The translations under genes and the position numbers were made by a program. A stretch of 64,000 nt of DNA from Heterobilharzia americana (taxonomy: Eukaryota; Platyhelminthes; Trematoda; Strigeidida; Schistosomatidae). Under the pieces are notes generated by a model. That model made no database searches. It saw only the letters and a list, made by a program, of their open reading frames with translations, and was not told the DNA's origin. The first letter of the stretch is position 1, and each line of letters begins with the position of its first letter. Below are positions 11,370 through 21,800 of the stretch, piece by piece. Where the stretch lies: NCBI GenBank assembly GCA_944470555.2, contig OX104127.1, positions 90,916,708 to 90,980,707 on the forward strand. Direction: 5' to 3'.

Positions 11370-12058
11370 TCAGTAGATTTTGTGCTTGTCCAATCCAATT
11401 TTGAATAAGTCAGTTGATGATGTGGACACCACTTCTTCTGGGATTCGGCTCCAGGCGTTCATTAATCGACGCGAGAACCCGTACACTGCGGAGTTTATGT
11501 TCGTTCCTTGCTTTTGTGGTCTCCCACTATTTCCTCTGAGGTGTTCCGACCTAGTAGGAAGGAAAAGAGAAGATTGATCAGGTCTGGAGTCATTTCTTAG
11601 AGTCCTCATTAGCACGATTAGGTCTCCCATCTGTCTGAGATAGGACAAAGTGAAGAAGTTCTGCTCCCTAAGTCGGCCTTCATAGACGAGGCCAGCCATC
11701 GCAGGATTACATGAGGGGTTGCCCTCTGTGCTCTTTTCAGAAGGTCTGCGTCACCTTTCAGACTAGGATTAGCCACCTGCGCATGACTTTTCAATTTAGA
11801 CCTGACTAAGAATGTGTATAAGATGGTGAACATGTCACCACTTATTTTCGTAAACCTTCTACGTGATGCCCAGAGAGTCCTTAAACTCCGAGGTGCTACC
11901 GATCGACAGTGAGCCGCAGTTTTCAAGTCATAACTCGCCGTGACTCCTAGGTCAGTACGGGGCGGTACTGACGGTGGAGTCCCACCAATACAGTAGGTGT
12001 TGCTGCGGGTGTGCCCCAAGTGCATGCCCACACATTTACCTGCATTGACAGGCATCAT
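11370..12058 (-). pseudogene. CR1-like ORF2, thumb and C-terminal tail
   Basis: Two overlapping minus-strand frames (12,058-11,618 and 11,699-11,370) cover the thumb and the tail. The first has CVGMHLGH, then a DLGVT motif typical of LINE RTs (YLG/DLGV). The second ends RLMNAWSRIPEEVVSTSSTDLFK, the usual V-x-x-W-N-x-L-P tail. A frameshift separates them. Confidence 0.7.
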
Positions 12059-12216
12059 ACACTTCTCTGACCAGTTGACAAGCTATTAAGGTCTGCCCGG
12101 AGCAAACGTATATCGTCATCATTCCTAATCTTCCGCCAGGTTTTTACATCATCAGCACAGAGAACCATAAGGGATTTCGTGATATTTGTCAGCTCAGTAG
12201 CGTGTGGGAGAAACAG

Positions 12217-12501
12217 CTAAAAGCCCAGGACCGTACCTTGTGATGCTCCACTCTCCACCGACTTCCAAGTGGAGAGTTGGGGATCGACTCTAACGCTTTT
12301 TCTCCCACCAACAGGAAAGTCTCTTATCCGTGCGAGCAGACTGCCAGCGACTCCAAAACTTCCCAGTATTCTGAGCATCCTGGAATGAGGTACTCTGAAA
12401 ACGACATCTACGGGTATCCTATCATCCTTAGACGTAACCCAACTTTCTCCGGTTGTAGGAAGGTTCGTCAAGCAGGAAAAATTCCTACGAAAACCGTACA
12501 A
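12217..12501 (-). pseudogene. CR1-like ORF2, reverse transcriptase core
   Basis: The minus-strand frame has YGFRRNFSCLTNL (finger motif), then VVFRVPHSRML, where motif A F-x-D-x-x-K-A-F-D is lost by an apparent short deletion, then SGASQGTVLGF (motif B, usually GxPQGTVLGP). The YADD/CADD box lies just downstream in another frame near 12,150. The loss of motif A would abolish activity. Confidence 0.7.
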
Positions 12502-12859
12502 TGAACGAGATAATACAGTGTTGTTCTGTAGGTGGACTGTGATGGCTTTCCTGATTGCTCTTTAGTGGATTTTCACTACAGCGCTAGTCAAACCTATCGG
12601 TCTATAATTTTATGGGAACTGCCTAGAACCCGCATCGTTGCTATGACATCCTTCGATTCATAGGGAGTGTGCCTTCACTGAGAGACAGCCTGAATATGCT
12701 GGTCAATGGGCCGGCTACATAGAGTGCAAGCTCTCTGAGCAGCCTTGGGCGCAGCTCATCCGGTCCCGTTGGTCTTCCCATATACAGAGTACTTTATGTC
12801 CGAAATACACCATTACGATCGGCATCCACATAGTTTATTCCATTGAATATCAGCACTAC

Positions 12860-13315
12860 TGCTGGATAAGTGTCTAAAAAGATTTTTGCATGAAAACCTC
12901 AGCAAATTATCCAGCCACGGCTTCCGCTTTTTCTATATCATCCTCAACCAAACGGTCGTTTTCTGCCCGACTGATTAGGACAGGCATACCACAACACATC
13001 TTATTTCTATAGTTCATGTAGGAAAATAACCTTTTCAGATGTCGCGATGCAGCCCAGGCAAGACGCGTTTCAAAGGATATCCGAGACTGGGCGGATGGCA
13101 GCGATACGTTTATTGCGGGCTTCTTTGTAGTGCTTCACCACTTCGCGTGTGCCGCGGTGAGTGGTAAGACTCCAACACTTTTTCTTACTTAGTAACAAGA
13201 TTCGGATTTCATGTCTTGTCCACGGAGGACAGTGTTTCCATCTTCTTGGAATAGTCCACGGGATGAACGGTTGGGTCACTTCGGCATCGTTTATTGCCGA
13301 AACCTCACAGCACAA
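12860..13315 (-). pseudogene. CR1-like ORF2 linker upstream of RT
   Basis: The frame 13,315-13,070 reads the TIPRRWKHCPPWTRHEI and HYKEARNKRIAAIR segments that lie between endonuclease and RT in this LINE group. It continues in broken frames to about 12,860. In an intact element the endonuclease would precede this; here ORF1 abuts it. Confidence 0.6.
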
Positions 13316-13791
13316 AAACCCACCACTTTCAGATATTGCTCTCCAGCTGCTAATCCGGATTTTGGTTCTGCTTCAGCTTCCTGTTTTTTGATTCGATCAG
13401 CAAGGGCCAGATCCTTTCGCACGGACACTCCAGATCCTCGAAGCCTGTGAGCATTCTTCAGAACCTGATTCCCCTCATCTGCTGACTTGAACAAGACTTT
13501 AAGCAGCCGAAACTCGTTTTCAGTAATGTCTGTCTCCTGCTTTCCTACTCTATATATCTTGATTAGGGTGACTCCTGAAATGTTTTCACATGAAAGCTGG
13601 TTTGTCGAACCTTGTACATTGCCGAGGTCATGTTTAAAACGCTTTCGTGGCTCTGGGTCCCTACTTTCTTCCACTCTGTGGAAAATTACGGACCTGTCAA
13701 AGATTTGTACACTGTCTTTGCTGTGTGGAGTGATGATCGCTGGCTCGGTTACCGTTATTGGCTTCTCAGTCTGCCGTTTGGGCTTAGTCAC
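13291..13791 (-). pseudogene. CR1-like ORF1, C-terminal part
   Basis: This is a 166-codon minus-strand frame. Its later part (ENEFRLLKVLFKSADEGNQ, then ADRIKKQEAEAEPKSGLAAGE) looks like the RNA-binding and basic coiled region of CR1-group ORF1 proteins. It is followed, after a frame change, directly by pre-RT linker sequence. Position and strand agree with the larger element. Confidence 0.6.
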
Positions 13792-13937
13792 TTGCTATTT
13801 CTCAGAGTTGGGTATGCAAAGTTTCCTAAAGCCTAGTCCAGTGACCTTGACACTAGAGTCCCAGAACGGACTTGCATCCCACTCTGCGTGATTTTCGTCA
13901 ATGATCGGGCCACCGAACTGGGTATAACCTGCGGCCT

Positions 13938-14515
13938 TCATGGTTCTGTCGTTGGAAATGAGAGCACTTTACTCTTGTCTCTTTCATCTAAAGTAGACCT
14001 CGTTTTACGGTCATCAGTTTTCAGACTGGGTCCACCAGGCCTGGGAATGAGAGATACAGAAGATACTTGCTTCATCTTGCTTGGTGTAATTTTGTCCAAG
14101 TCGCTGTCAGCAAACGTAGTAGGCAGTCTACGCGTCCGACCTACAGTCTGCCATGGGACGTTCTTAAAATTTTTCACAACAATCTGTGTGTCGATGGATG
14201 CTCTGTTGTTATCGATGTCACAGTTGTTGGCTTTGACTTTCGACGACAGTTTCTTAGTTATCGTATTTAGAAGTGTCTTTGCTTCTTCTACCAGAGTGTG
14301 AATACCCAAGCGGCACGTCGCACAAAGCCAGACACTTCCTGCGTTGCTGTATCTCTCGTGTGCTGGGAGTGTGGGGCTTGTGCAGTTATCGTGGAACCGA
14401 CTCTTACATTCGTTACACTGCATACCAAAGCCAATGTGAAGTGGCACCCGGCCATATCACAAGCAATCTTACGACGCTTTTGGCCCACCACGTAGCAGAA
14501 AATACGGAAATTCAC
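13938..14515 (-). pseudogene. CR1-like ORF1, PHD/zinc-finger part
   Basis: The minus-strand frame 14,447-13,938 (169 codons) begins with a zinc-binding pattern, CNECKSRFHDNC, followed after about 22 residues by WLCATC. This resembles the second half of the PHD-type finger found in CR1 ORF1 proteins. The rest is a helical, charged stretch (LNTITKKLSSKVKAN). A second frame (14,515-14,288) overlaps and may hold the first half of the finger after a frame break. Confidence 0.6.
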
Positions 14516-14769
14516 CCAATGGAAGTTTTTGCCTCACTTTATTCAACTGATATTCCGATTAGAGCAAAAATACAACAGCCTTTGATGCTTGAACACAAAA
14601 CATGGTAAGTATCTAGCTGAATGTGAAAGTTACTCCTCTTTTCAGACAGCGCTTGAAAGGATGTTGACATGTTTAGCTGACTGGGTCTGAAAAGTGCTTG
14701 GTAAAAACTGAAAGAAATATGTAGGGACTTCCGCCTTGAAAAAAACAAAAGTGAGACTGAACCAGACGC

Positions 14770-14780
14770 GCGTTTTTCAG
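14770..14780 (+). promoter_or_regulatory. Candidate splice or trans-splice acceptor before first coding exon
   Basis: A pyrimidine run ending TTTTTCAG (to 14,780) lies 29 bp before the first in-frame ATG at 14,810. It could be the 3' splice site of a 5'-UTR intron or a spliced-leader acceptor, which flatworms use. An in-frame GTG at 14,798 also precedes the ATG. Confidence 0.4.
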
Positions 14781-14809
14781 CTTGTTACTACGCTATCGTG
14801 CAAGTAGCG

Positions 14810-15090
14810 ATGAACAAAGGTACGGAAAATTCGCAAGGTATTTTCTGGGCCAAAACTGCTGAAGACTTTTACATCAGAAAGGAAGTCTCATCTGCGCTGT
14901 CGACCCTTATTAACGGTGAAGGTTTTTATGAAATAGCTCAGGAACTTCGTTTTGCATTGCTCTTGGCCATGGAAAACTTGATAAGACAGGAACTGAAAGT
15001 TTTACAGCTGCCATCTTCACTGACGGCCAAAGAAAGAGCTTTCACTCACGTAATAGCTAGGTTGGTTGGACTGCATTCTGAATCAAAGAG
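14810..15090 (+). CDS. YTHDC2: YTHDC2-like exon 1: N-terminus and first half of R3H domain
   Basis: The frame opens at ATG 14,810 (an in-frame GTG lies at 14,798) and ends AAG AG before the donor GTAAAG at 15,091 (phase 2). After a helical N-terminus containing [17 protein letters not shown] it reads [19 protein letters not shown], the start of an R3H nucleic-acid-binding domain. The domain starts about 65 residues in, close to its position in vertebrate YTHDC2. The ATG is chosen because the protein start fits that spacing and a splice-acceptor-like site lies just upstream. Confidence 0.8.
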
Positions 15091-15823
15091 GTAAAGTATC
15101 TTAACCATTTTCAGCTTATTTCGAAATCTTGATCTGAGTTATTATTGAAGCTAGGCATGATGTATATAACATATCATTGAAAAACGATGTTATACAGCTA
15201 GAGATTGATGAATGACTACCATCTAAATATGCCACATATGTAAACTTTCCCAGTCAATTGACTTAACATTTAAACCTACTGCAACATATTTGAGTGACAA
15301 ACTAAGAAAACATTTCATCTAAACTGGGCGGAAATAGGCACTGTTAAGGGCTTCGCACAGTTTTACCCTTCCTTGTTGATTATCTTTTCTGTTTGCCCTT
15401 CGTTTGATTCATTTTGTCTACAGCCCTTATCGTTACAAGGTGCACATTTACTCATTATTTGACTTATGTAACTTTATACACCTCATATAAACCTAACAAA
15501 ATAATGAAGCATAGATAAAAACCGCTAGTTCTTTTCACTCTCAATATCTTAAGGAAGATTTTAGTGGAAAAAGGGAAAGTTGAGGAAAATACAACTGTAA
15601 AGTCATCAAGCTTGTTGCATGTTTCTAATGTCCGTCCCTAAAGTAGGCTGAAGTTACAGTGATCTTATCACCTAGTGTGTCCTAACCTAATCTGAAACAA
15701 ACCTGTAAACGACTGACACAGGTCAGATGTGTCTAGAATATATCGTCTACATACATCGCAATAATAATCGATTTGTATATATGTGCGCACATGTGCAAGT
15801 AGGTCATGTTAAAGGAGCACTAT

Positions 15824-15878
<55 letters not shown>

Positions 15879-18800
15879 CACTACTAACGGATATGCCTGG
15901 TACGTCGGTAGCTACAATCGTATCACTTAATTTCTTTAGGAATGATTCAGAATCATTTCACAATCAGAGACCATCATCAAAATCCTCTTATGATTAGATT
16001 TATATCTGAATTCTACACTAGATCCATTTATTTGTTTATTTGTTAAATTCTGAAGAAGCATTGAAGTTTCGAGGCAACATTCCTATCCGATTTACCTTAA
16101 ATCTAGAGATTTGGAGTGACGATACACTGAACATTCATAACTTCCATGGTCAGTGCTACATTAATTTAGGAAGTATTTACTATAATTTATTATTTGTCCC
16201 TTGGGTTCCTAGTGGAACATAGGGATTCAGTAGCACATCTACACTCCACTCTTTTCCCCTCAATCTTTTGAACCCTTCTCCATGACAGCCCAGAAGCTCT
16301 CATTTATTCCTCGCACGATCTCCTTCATGTCACGCTTGCCCCCGACACCCAACTCGCCGTTTCCCATCTAAGTTCCACTCGAGGGCATGGTGCGTGATGC
16401 CCCCCATTGGCCTTCTCAGTGCATGCCCAATCCATCTCCACTTTTTCTGCATGTTAGTTGGGCGATAGCTTCTTGGTTGGTTCGTTGCCAGAGTTCCTTG
16501 TTGCTTATTCTTTCTGGCAATCCATATGAGCTTCAGTAACGAGCCAGCGTAGGCAGGTGTTGAATGTCTGTAGTTTGTTGGAAATGCTCCTCGTAAACGC
16601 ACCAAGTCTCTGAGTCATACAGAAGCACTGACGTGACTGAATTGGTATTGAAAATTCGGATGTTGTTCCCGCTTTATGCTGAGTGCAGAAGATCTCCACA
16701 CTGGTTCCAGGTTAATGAGGGAAGGCCTATCTTGCTGTATTTCCGATCCTGGCTGCTTTGACATCCTCGTCTGTGCCGCCTGTAGTTGAGACAGTGCTGC
16801 CTAGATAGGTGAAGGAGGCTACTTCCTTTAAGTTCCTCCCGTTGATGATGATTGGAGCTTGTCGTTGCTGTTGTCGTTGGTTGAGTATCTTCATCACCTC
16901 TGTCTTCTCTACATTCACTAGAAGTCCTTTCTTTGCCCCCTGCCTCTTCTGTCAACTTGTTAGTTTTGGCCTGTAGATCTTCAAGTTTGTGCGACATTAG
17001 ACATAAGTCATAGGCGACATCCAAATCTCTATACTCTGTTCTATGAAGATGCGAAGCGTTACAATTTGGTCCGCACATGATTTGTACTTTCTGAATCCAG
17101 CCAACCAGCCTATTCCGGTCGTAGTTTCGAATCCAGCGCATCCTTTAGCGTCTCCAGGATGATGCGGCATAATATTTTGCTTGCTCTGGGTGGGCAGGGC
17201 GTGAATCCGCGCCAGTCTTTGCAAAGATATAGGTCGCCCTTATCCGGGAGTTTGACAAGGTAGCCCTTCTTCCAATCGCCAGGCACCTTCCCTCCCTTCC
17301 AAACCTTCTGCAATAGTGGTGTGAGCATGTCCGCTGTTGCCTCTGCCTCCGCTGTCAGTGATTCTGAAGCGACTCCATCTGGTCTTGCTGCTTTCCCACA
17401 TTTCAGTGTCTTTATGGCGTTCAGGACTTCGAGGGCTTGTGTTCAGTGGTAGTTCTGCGGCTGCTGGTGGTATTTCTGGACGAAGTGCAGGTGGTGGTCG
17501 ATTCAAGAGCTTCTTGAAGTGATAAGCCCATCGTTTCCTTTGTTTCTCTTCTTTGGCAATTAAATTTCCTTCTTAATCTTTTATTGGTTTCATCTGTGTT
17601 GATCTCTTCCCAGATAGCTAGTAACTTGGTCATTTGATACAATGTTGTCGGGTCTCTCTCACCTGCAGCCTGTTCTGCTTCACTTGCCAGTGTGTCGTGG
17701 AATTGTCTTTTGTCTTTGCGTGCACTCTTCTTCACTTCTTTGTCCAGTGTCTTATACATTGTGCTCAGTTCCTCTTGTCGTTGAGCATCCTTGCACTGGT
17801 TTATCTTCTGCTTCACCATCCCCCTTTCCTCTATCAGCTTCCACGTATCCATCGGGATCCATTCCTTATCTTCTTTCCTCTTGCTTCCTAATATGGTTAT
17901 GCAGGTTTCCTTCCACATCTCTTTCAAAGACTCCCAGTGTTCTTCCACACAGGTTCCTTCGGGGATGTTGCTTAATGCCTCTTATTGCGTTTTGATGACT
18001 GACGTGTATATGTCCCTTGTTGTTTCGTCCTTCAGTTTCTGAATGTTCAACTTGAACTGTCGTCTATCACCAACTTCCTTGAAAGCTTGCAACTTGATTT
18101 GGGAGGTGGATTGCTTCGACTAGATAGTTGTCCGAACCTACATCTGCTCCTCTTCTTGACCTTGTGTCAAGTAGACTGCATCTCCACTTTCTCCAGATTG
18201 AGATAAAGTCGGTCGGATTTTTAGTGTGTCCTGGTGTCTGGCGAAATCCACGTCGCTTTGTGGATATCCTTGTGCCTGAGCACAGTGCCTCCAATCACCA
18301 AATCGTTGAATGCACAGAATTCTGCCAACAGTTGTCCATTCTCATTCATTTCACCAAGCGCTACTCGATCCATGGTTAGTTCTCTTCCTGTGTTGTCCCC
18401 TCCCAGTTTGGCATTCATGTCGCCCATTAGAATTTTTGATGTCGTCAACTGAAGTGGTGCATTGTCCAGTGTTGATTGAAGTTGTCTGTAGAATTCCTCC
18501 TTCTTCTCTTGCTCTGCATTATTTGTAGGTGCGTAGCGTATCATTGTACGATTGTGACCTCCCTTCACTTTGAGTTGAACCTTGCTGTTATGATCCTGCA
18601 AAGGGGAGATTGGTTCCAACTGCATGAGAGCCTTCGATGCTGTTGGGGACATCATGATGGCCACTCGAGAACTCAGTGTGCTCGTGGTTGTCGTCTGGAT
18701 GACAATATTGGAGTAGATTATTGACTCTCCAGTTGATAGTTTGAAGAGTCCATTCCCGTTCCATCTGCTTTTGCAAGTTCCTAACACTTCAATGCTATAC

Positions 18801-21800
18801 CTTATCATCTCCTTTGCAGTCTGGGCAGCCTTGCTAGGTTCATACATAGTGCGGACATTCCATGTCCCCACGTTTACTTTCGCTTTCATCTAGGGAGAGA
18901 AGACACATCGGCCAGTTGGCTTCCCGAAGGCTTTTGCCAACTGGCATCCTTTAGTCTCTCCGACTCCAGCGAGGAATAATATTGTCTTCATTTTTCATAT
19001 TTTGTTTGTGCTTTGAAGTTTCTATAGCGGCTGGATTGGTTTTCTGGGGTAGGGTTGCTAGCCCAATGCCCATCCTTCCCTCTTTACCCGGGCTTAGGAC
19101 CGGCTAGTAACTAGTGAACTAGTTAACCAGGCGAGGTCACTTTAGGAAGTAAAAGACTATTATTTCAAAAGTAGGTAGTGAAAATTATATGACTGCAAGA
19201 AATACTCCGATACCAAGTAGCCCGGTTTTTCCACCTTCGTTGTGTGTTTAATTTTTAAGCTACTGACAAAGTGTAAGTAGCTTGAAATGGAGAAACAAAT
19301 AAGTTCCAGCCCAGCATTTTAACTCGTGTTAGCATCATTTTGTTCGAAGTTTAATAAGTGATCTTACATTCGCCTCACATAGCCCCGAGCTATGTTAAAA
19401 AAGTGTTAAAATAATCACTATTATTGACATCGATATTATCATTCTATTAGTGAATGGTTAGCTGTGTACCACCAGTAAGAAACAAAACTGGAATGCACAT
19501 TAAGGATTTCTTCGAGCAATGTTTATTTTGACTATTTTAATATACTAAGAATCTCAAATTATGATAACCAGATTATTTCACGCCTCATTATATGGATGGA
19601 AGATTGTTAAGATGAAATATAGCAACCTTTGCCAACGGATTTAGTTTCTTTGTTTTTTTGGTCAGTCAGCAAAACTTTCTTTTATATGATAGCTTTCGAA
19701 TGCTAACTGCTTGGTGATAAATTAACAGTCTTGGGATTCACCTTCGGTTTTGGATTTTTCAGTCAGTCAGTCAGTCAGACTAAAAAATAAACTGAGCTCC
19801 CTGATTAGCGAACTACCATTAACAACAACCCTAGCATAGGTCAGCAGATGACTAGGAATAATCCTTTCCTCATTAATAGGAGTTCACAAATCTCAAAACC
19901 ATTTAGCAAATCCAAATGAGAAAGTAATCTATCTGAGTCGCTTCCTTATGACTTTAGAAGACAGTCGTCAAAGATGGTATTCTTTAGCCTTAATATTATT
20001 TCTTTAAAGCAGATATGCATAATTATGGTCTTGTGTACACTATCCCATTTATGTCTGCTGTTCTACTTTTCTGAACTTCCCAAAAATGTCAGTCACATTT
20101 ATGTTTTCTTTTCCTATTTCTTCCTTGTTACTAAGTGGAATTCACTATATTGTGTCACACATGATGAGTATATTAGCTTCCACCAACAATGTGAATAGTA
20201 ATGTTTCAAAAAACTTCCAAGACCAAATATAACTCATGCATATTTTTTATGAGAAAAATTTAACTTTCATTAAATCTTTGCGGCTGGACTTATATAGTAC
20301 TTTAACGAAGTCACTTCTTGACAATAGGCATTCAAATTTAGTTCGGTTTATAAATAACAGCAGCAGATACCACTACTGTGACGAAACGCTTTTCTTTGAA
20401 ATCCTGTGTTGTAAATAAATATGATAATTATAAACTGTTTTTCTATCTAGGCAGCACTGTCTCAACTACAGGCGGCACAGACGAGGATGTCAAAGCAGCC
20501 AGGATCGGAAATACAGCAAGATAGGCCTTCCCTCATTAACCTGGAACCAGTGTGGAGATCTTCTGCACTCAGCATAAAGCGGGAACAACATCCGAATTTT
20601 CAATACCAATTCAGTCACGTCAGTGCTTCTGTATGACTCAGAGACTTGGTGCGTTTACGGGAAGCATTTCCAACAAACTACAGACATTCAACACCTGCCT
20701 ACGCTGGCTCGTTACTGAAGCTCATATGGATTGCCAGAAAGAATAAGCAACAAGGAACTCTGGCAACGAACCAACCAAGAAGCTATCGCCCAACTAACAT
20801 GCAGAAAAAAGTGGAGATGGATTGGGCATGCACTGAGAAGGCCAACTGGGGGGCATCACGCACCATGCCCTCGAGTGGAACTTAGATGGGAAACGGCGAG
20901 TTGGGTGTCGGGGGCAAGCGTGACATGAAGGAGATCGTGCGAGGAATAAATGAGAGCTTCTGGGCTGTCATGGAGAAGGGTTCAAAAGATTGCGGGGAAA
21001 AGAGTGGAGTGTAGATGTGCTACTGAATCCCTATGTTCCACTAGGAACCCAAGGGAGAAATAATAAATTATAATAATAATATAAACTGTTTTTGAAAGAA
21101 ATTATTTACGTTGAATAGATATATTAGACTTGACTTGTGTGCAACCCTTGAATGTATTGGAATAAGTATTTGGAGTATGGTTTACAAATAATAATAGAAA
21201 TGACTCCACTTAACCTCAAAATGCCTACAGACATTTGTCTGTTCTATGAAATCATCAGGCAATCATAGTAAGAAATAGGAACCTTCATTCTTAAATCCTA
21301 TCTTATAGATATATGCTGCAAGTGCACCACACAAACAAGATATCATGAAATCATTTAAAAAACTGTATTTGGAGATAAAGATTGTAGACGTCTAGATGTA
21401 TCTGATAACCAAAACCCACTTATTTGTTTGTACGTTTGAAGGTATCTTAGCACCTAATGAGGTGAACACCTATTAGTTGTAAGACATACCCTTAAATTAA
21501 AGCTATTTGAAAAGGATTTATTTTATCATGAAAAACCTAGGCTCATACCTAAAACAGTCTTCACACAGTTGTTTTGTGTATTCACAGAAATGCAACGGAC
21601 AGAAAAGTGCTTCAACTGCGTAGTGATTTAGTCTGAAAATAAGTTAAAAGCTTTGGTGTGATAAAGCCTCCCTAATTTCTAAACAAAGCATAGTAAAGAT
21701 GACGAAGTCTTGAGAAATTAGAATCGTATCAACAGTACTAAGCATCTAAAAGTACTCTTTACATTTGCGAATCTAGACTGAAGTTAATGAGATAAAGTAA

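Larger units (their letters stand above)
11280..14520 (-). mobile_element. CR1-like LINE with PHD-type ORF1, endonuclease missing
   Basis: Reading the minus strand from high to low coordinates gives PHD-like ORF1, ORF1 middle, linker before RT, RT and RT tail. This is the order of a CR1-clade LINE, but there is no AP-endonuclease between ORF1 and the linker. Frameshifts interrupt every part. It lies only ~290 bp upstream of the first exon of the YTHDC2-like gene, in the opposite orientation. The family (CR1 versus another PHD-ORF1 Jockey-group clade) is inferred from motifs. Confidence 0.7.
16176..19140 (-). mobile_element. RTE-type LINE (SR2-like), end-complete copy B with internal RT deletion
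   Basis: A minus-strand element of 2,965 bp has both ends defined by an 11-bp target-site duplication. Its 5' end (GTGACCTCGCCTGG, high coordinate) is followed by a short leader, then an AP-endonuclease, a linker, an RT remnant and a 3' tail ending in a TAA-type short repeat, the usual RTE 3' terminus. Homologous fragments occur at 9995-11,230, 20,443-21,079, 22,321-22,725, 28,821-31,945, 45,316-46,240 and 60,495-60,690. The RT core is internally deleted. Confidence 0.85.

Noticed and set aside
13487..14301. + strand frames opposite the CR1-like ORF1
   Set aside because: Antisense shadows of the minus-strand ORF1 frames, which have PHD-like cysteines and the expected order.
15727..15997. Two open frames with YIYIYIY stretches (also at 55,702-55,893 and in the 3' part of the frame ending at 60,177)
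   Set aside because: They are translations of (AT)n microsatellites. In the last case the exon ends at the GTATGA donor before the repeat.
17634..18724. Several + strand open frames opposite the RTE copies (for example 17,642-17,995 and 18,476-18,724)
   Set aside because: They are antisense shadows of the minus-strand endonuclease and linker, and their Ser/Cys/Leu-rich content reflects that.
16505..20746. Two nearly identical 65-codon frames that could be a conserved small gene
   Set aside because: They lie in the RTE C-terminal region out of the true frame. Identity is due to the recent copy at 20,443-21,079.
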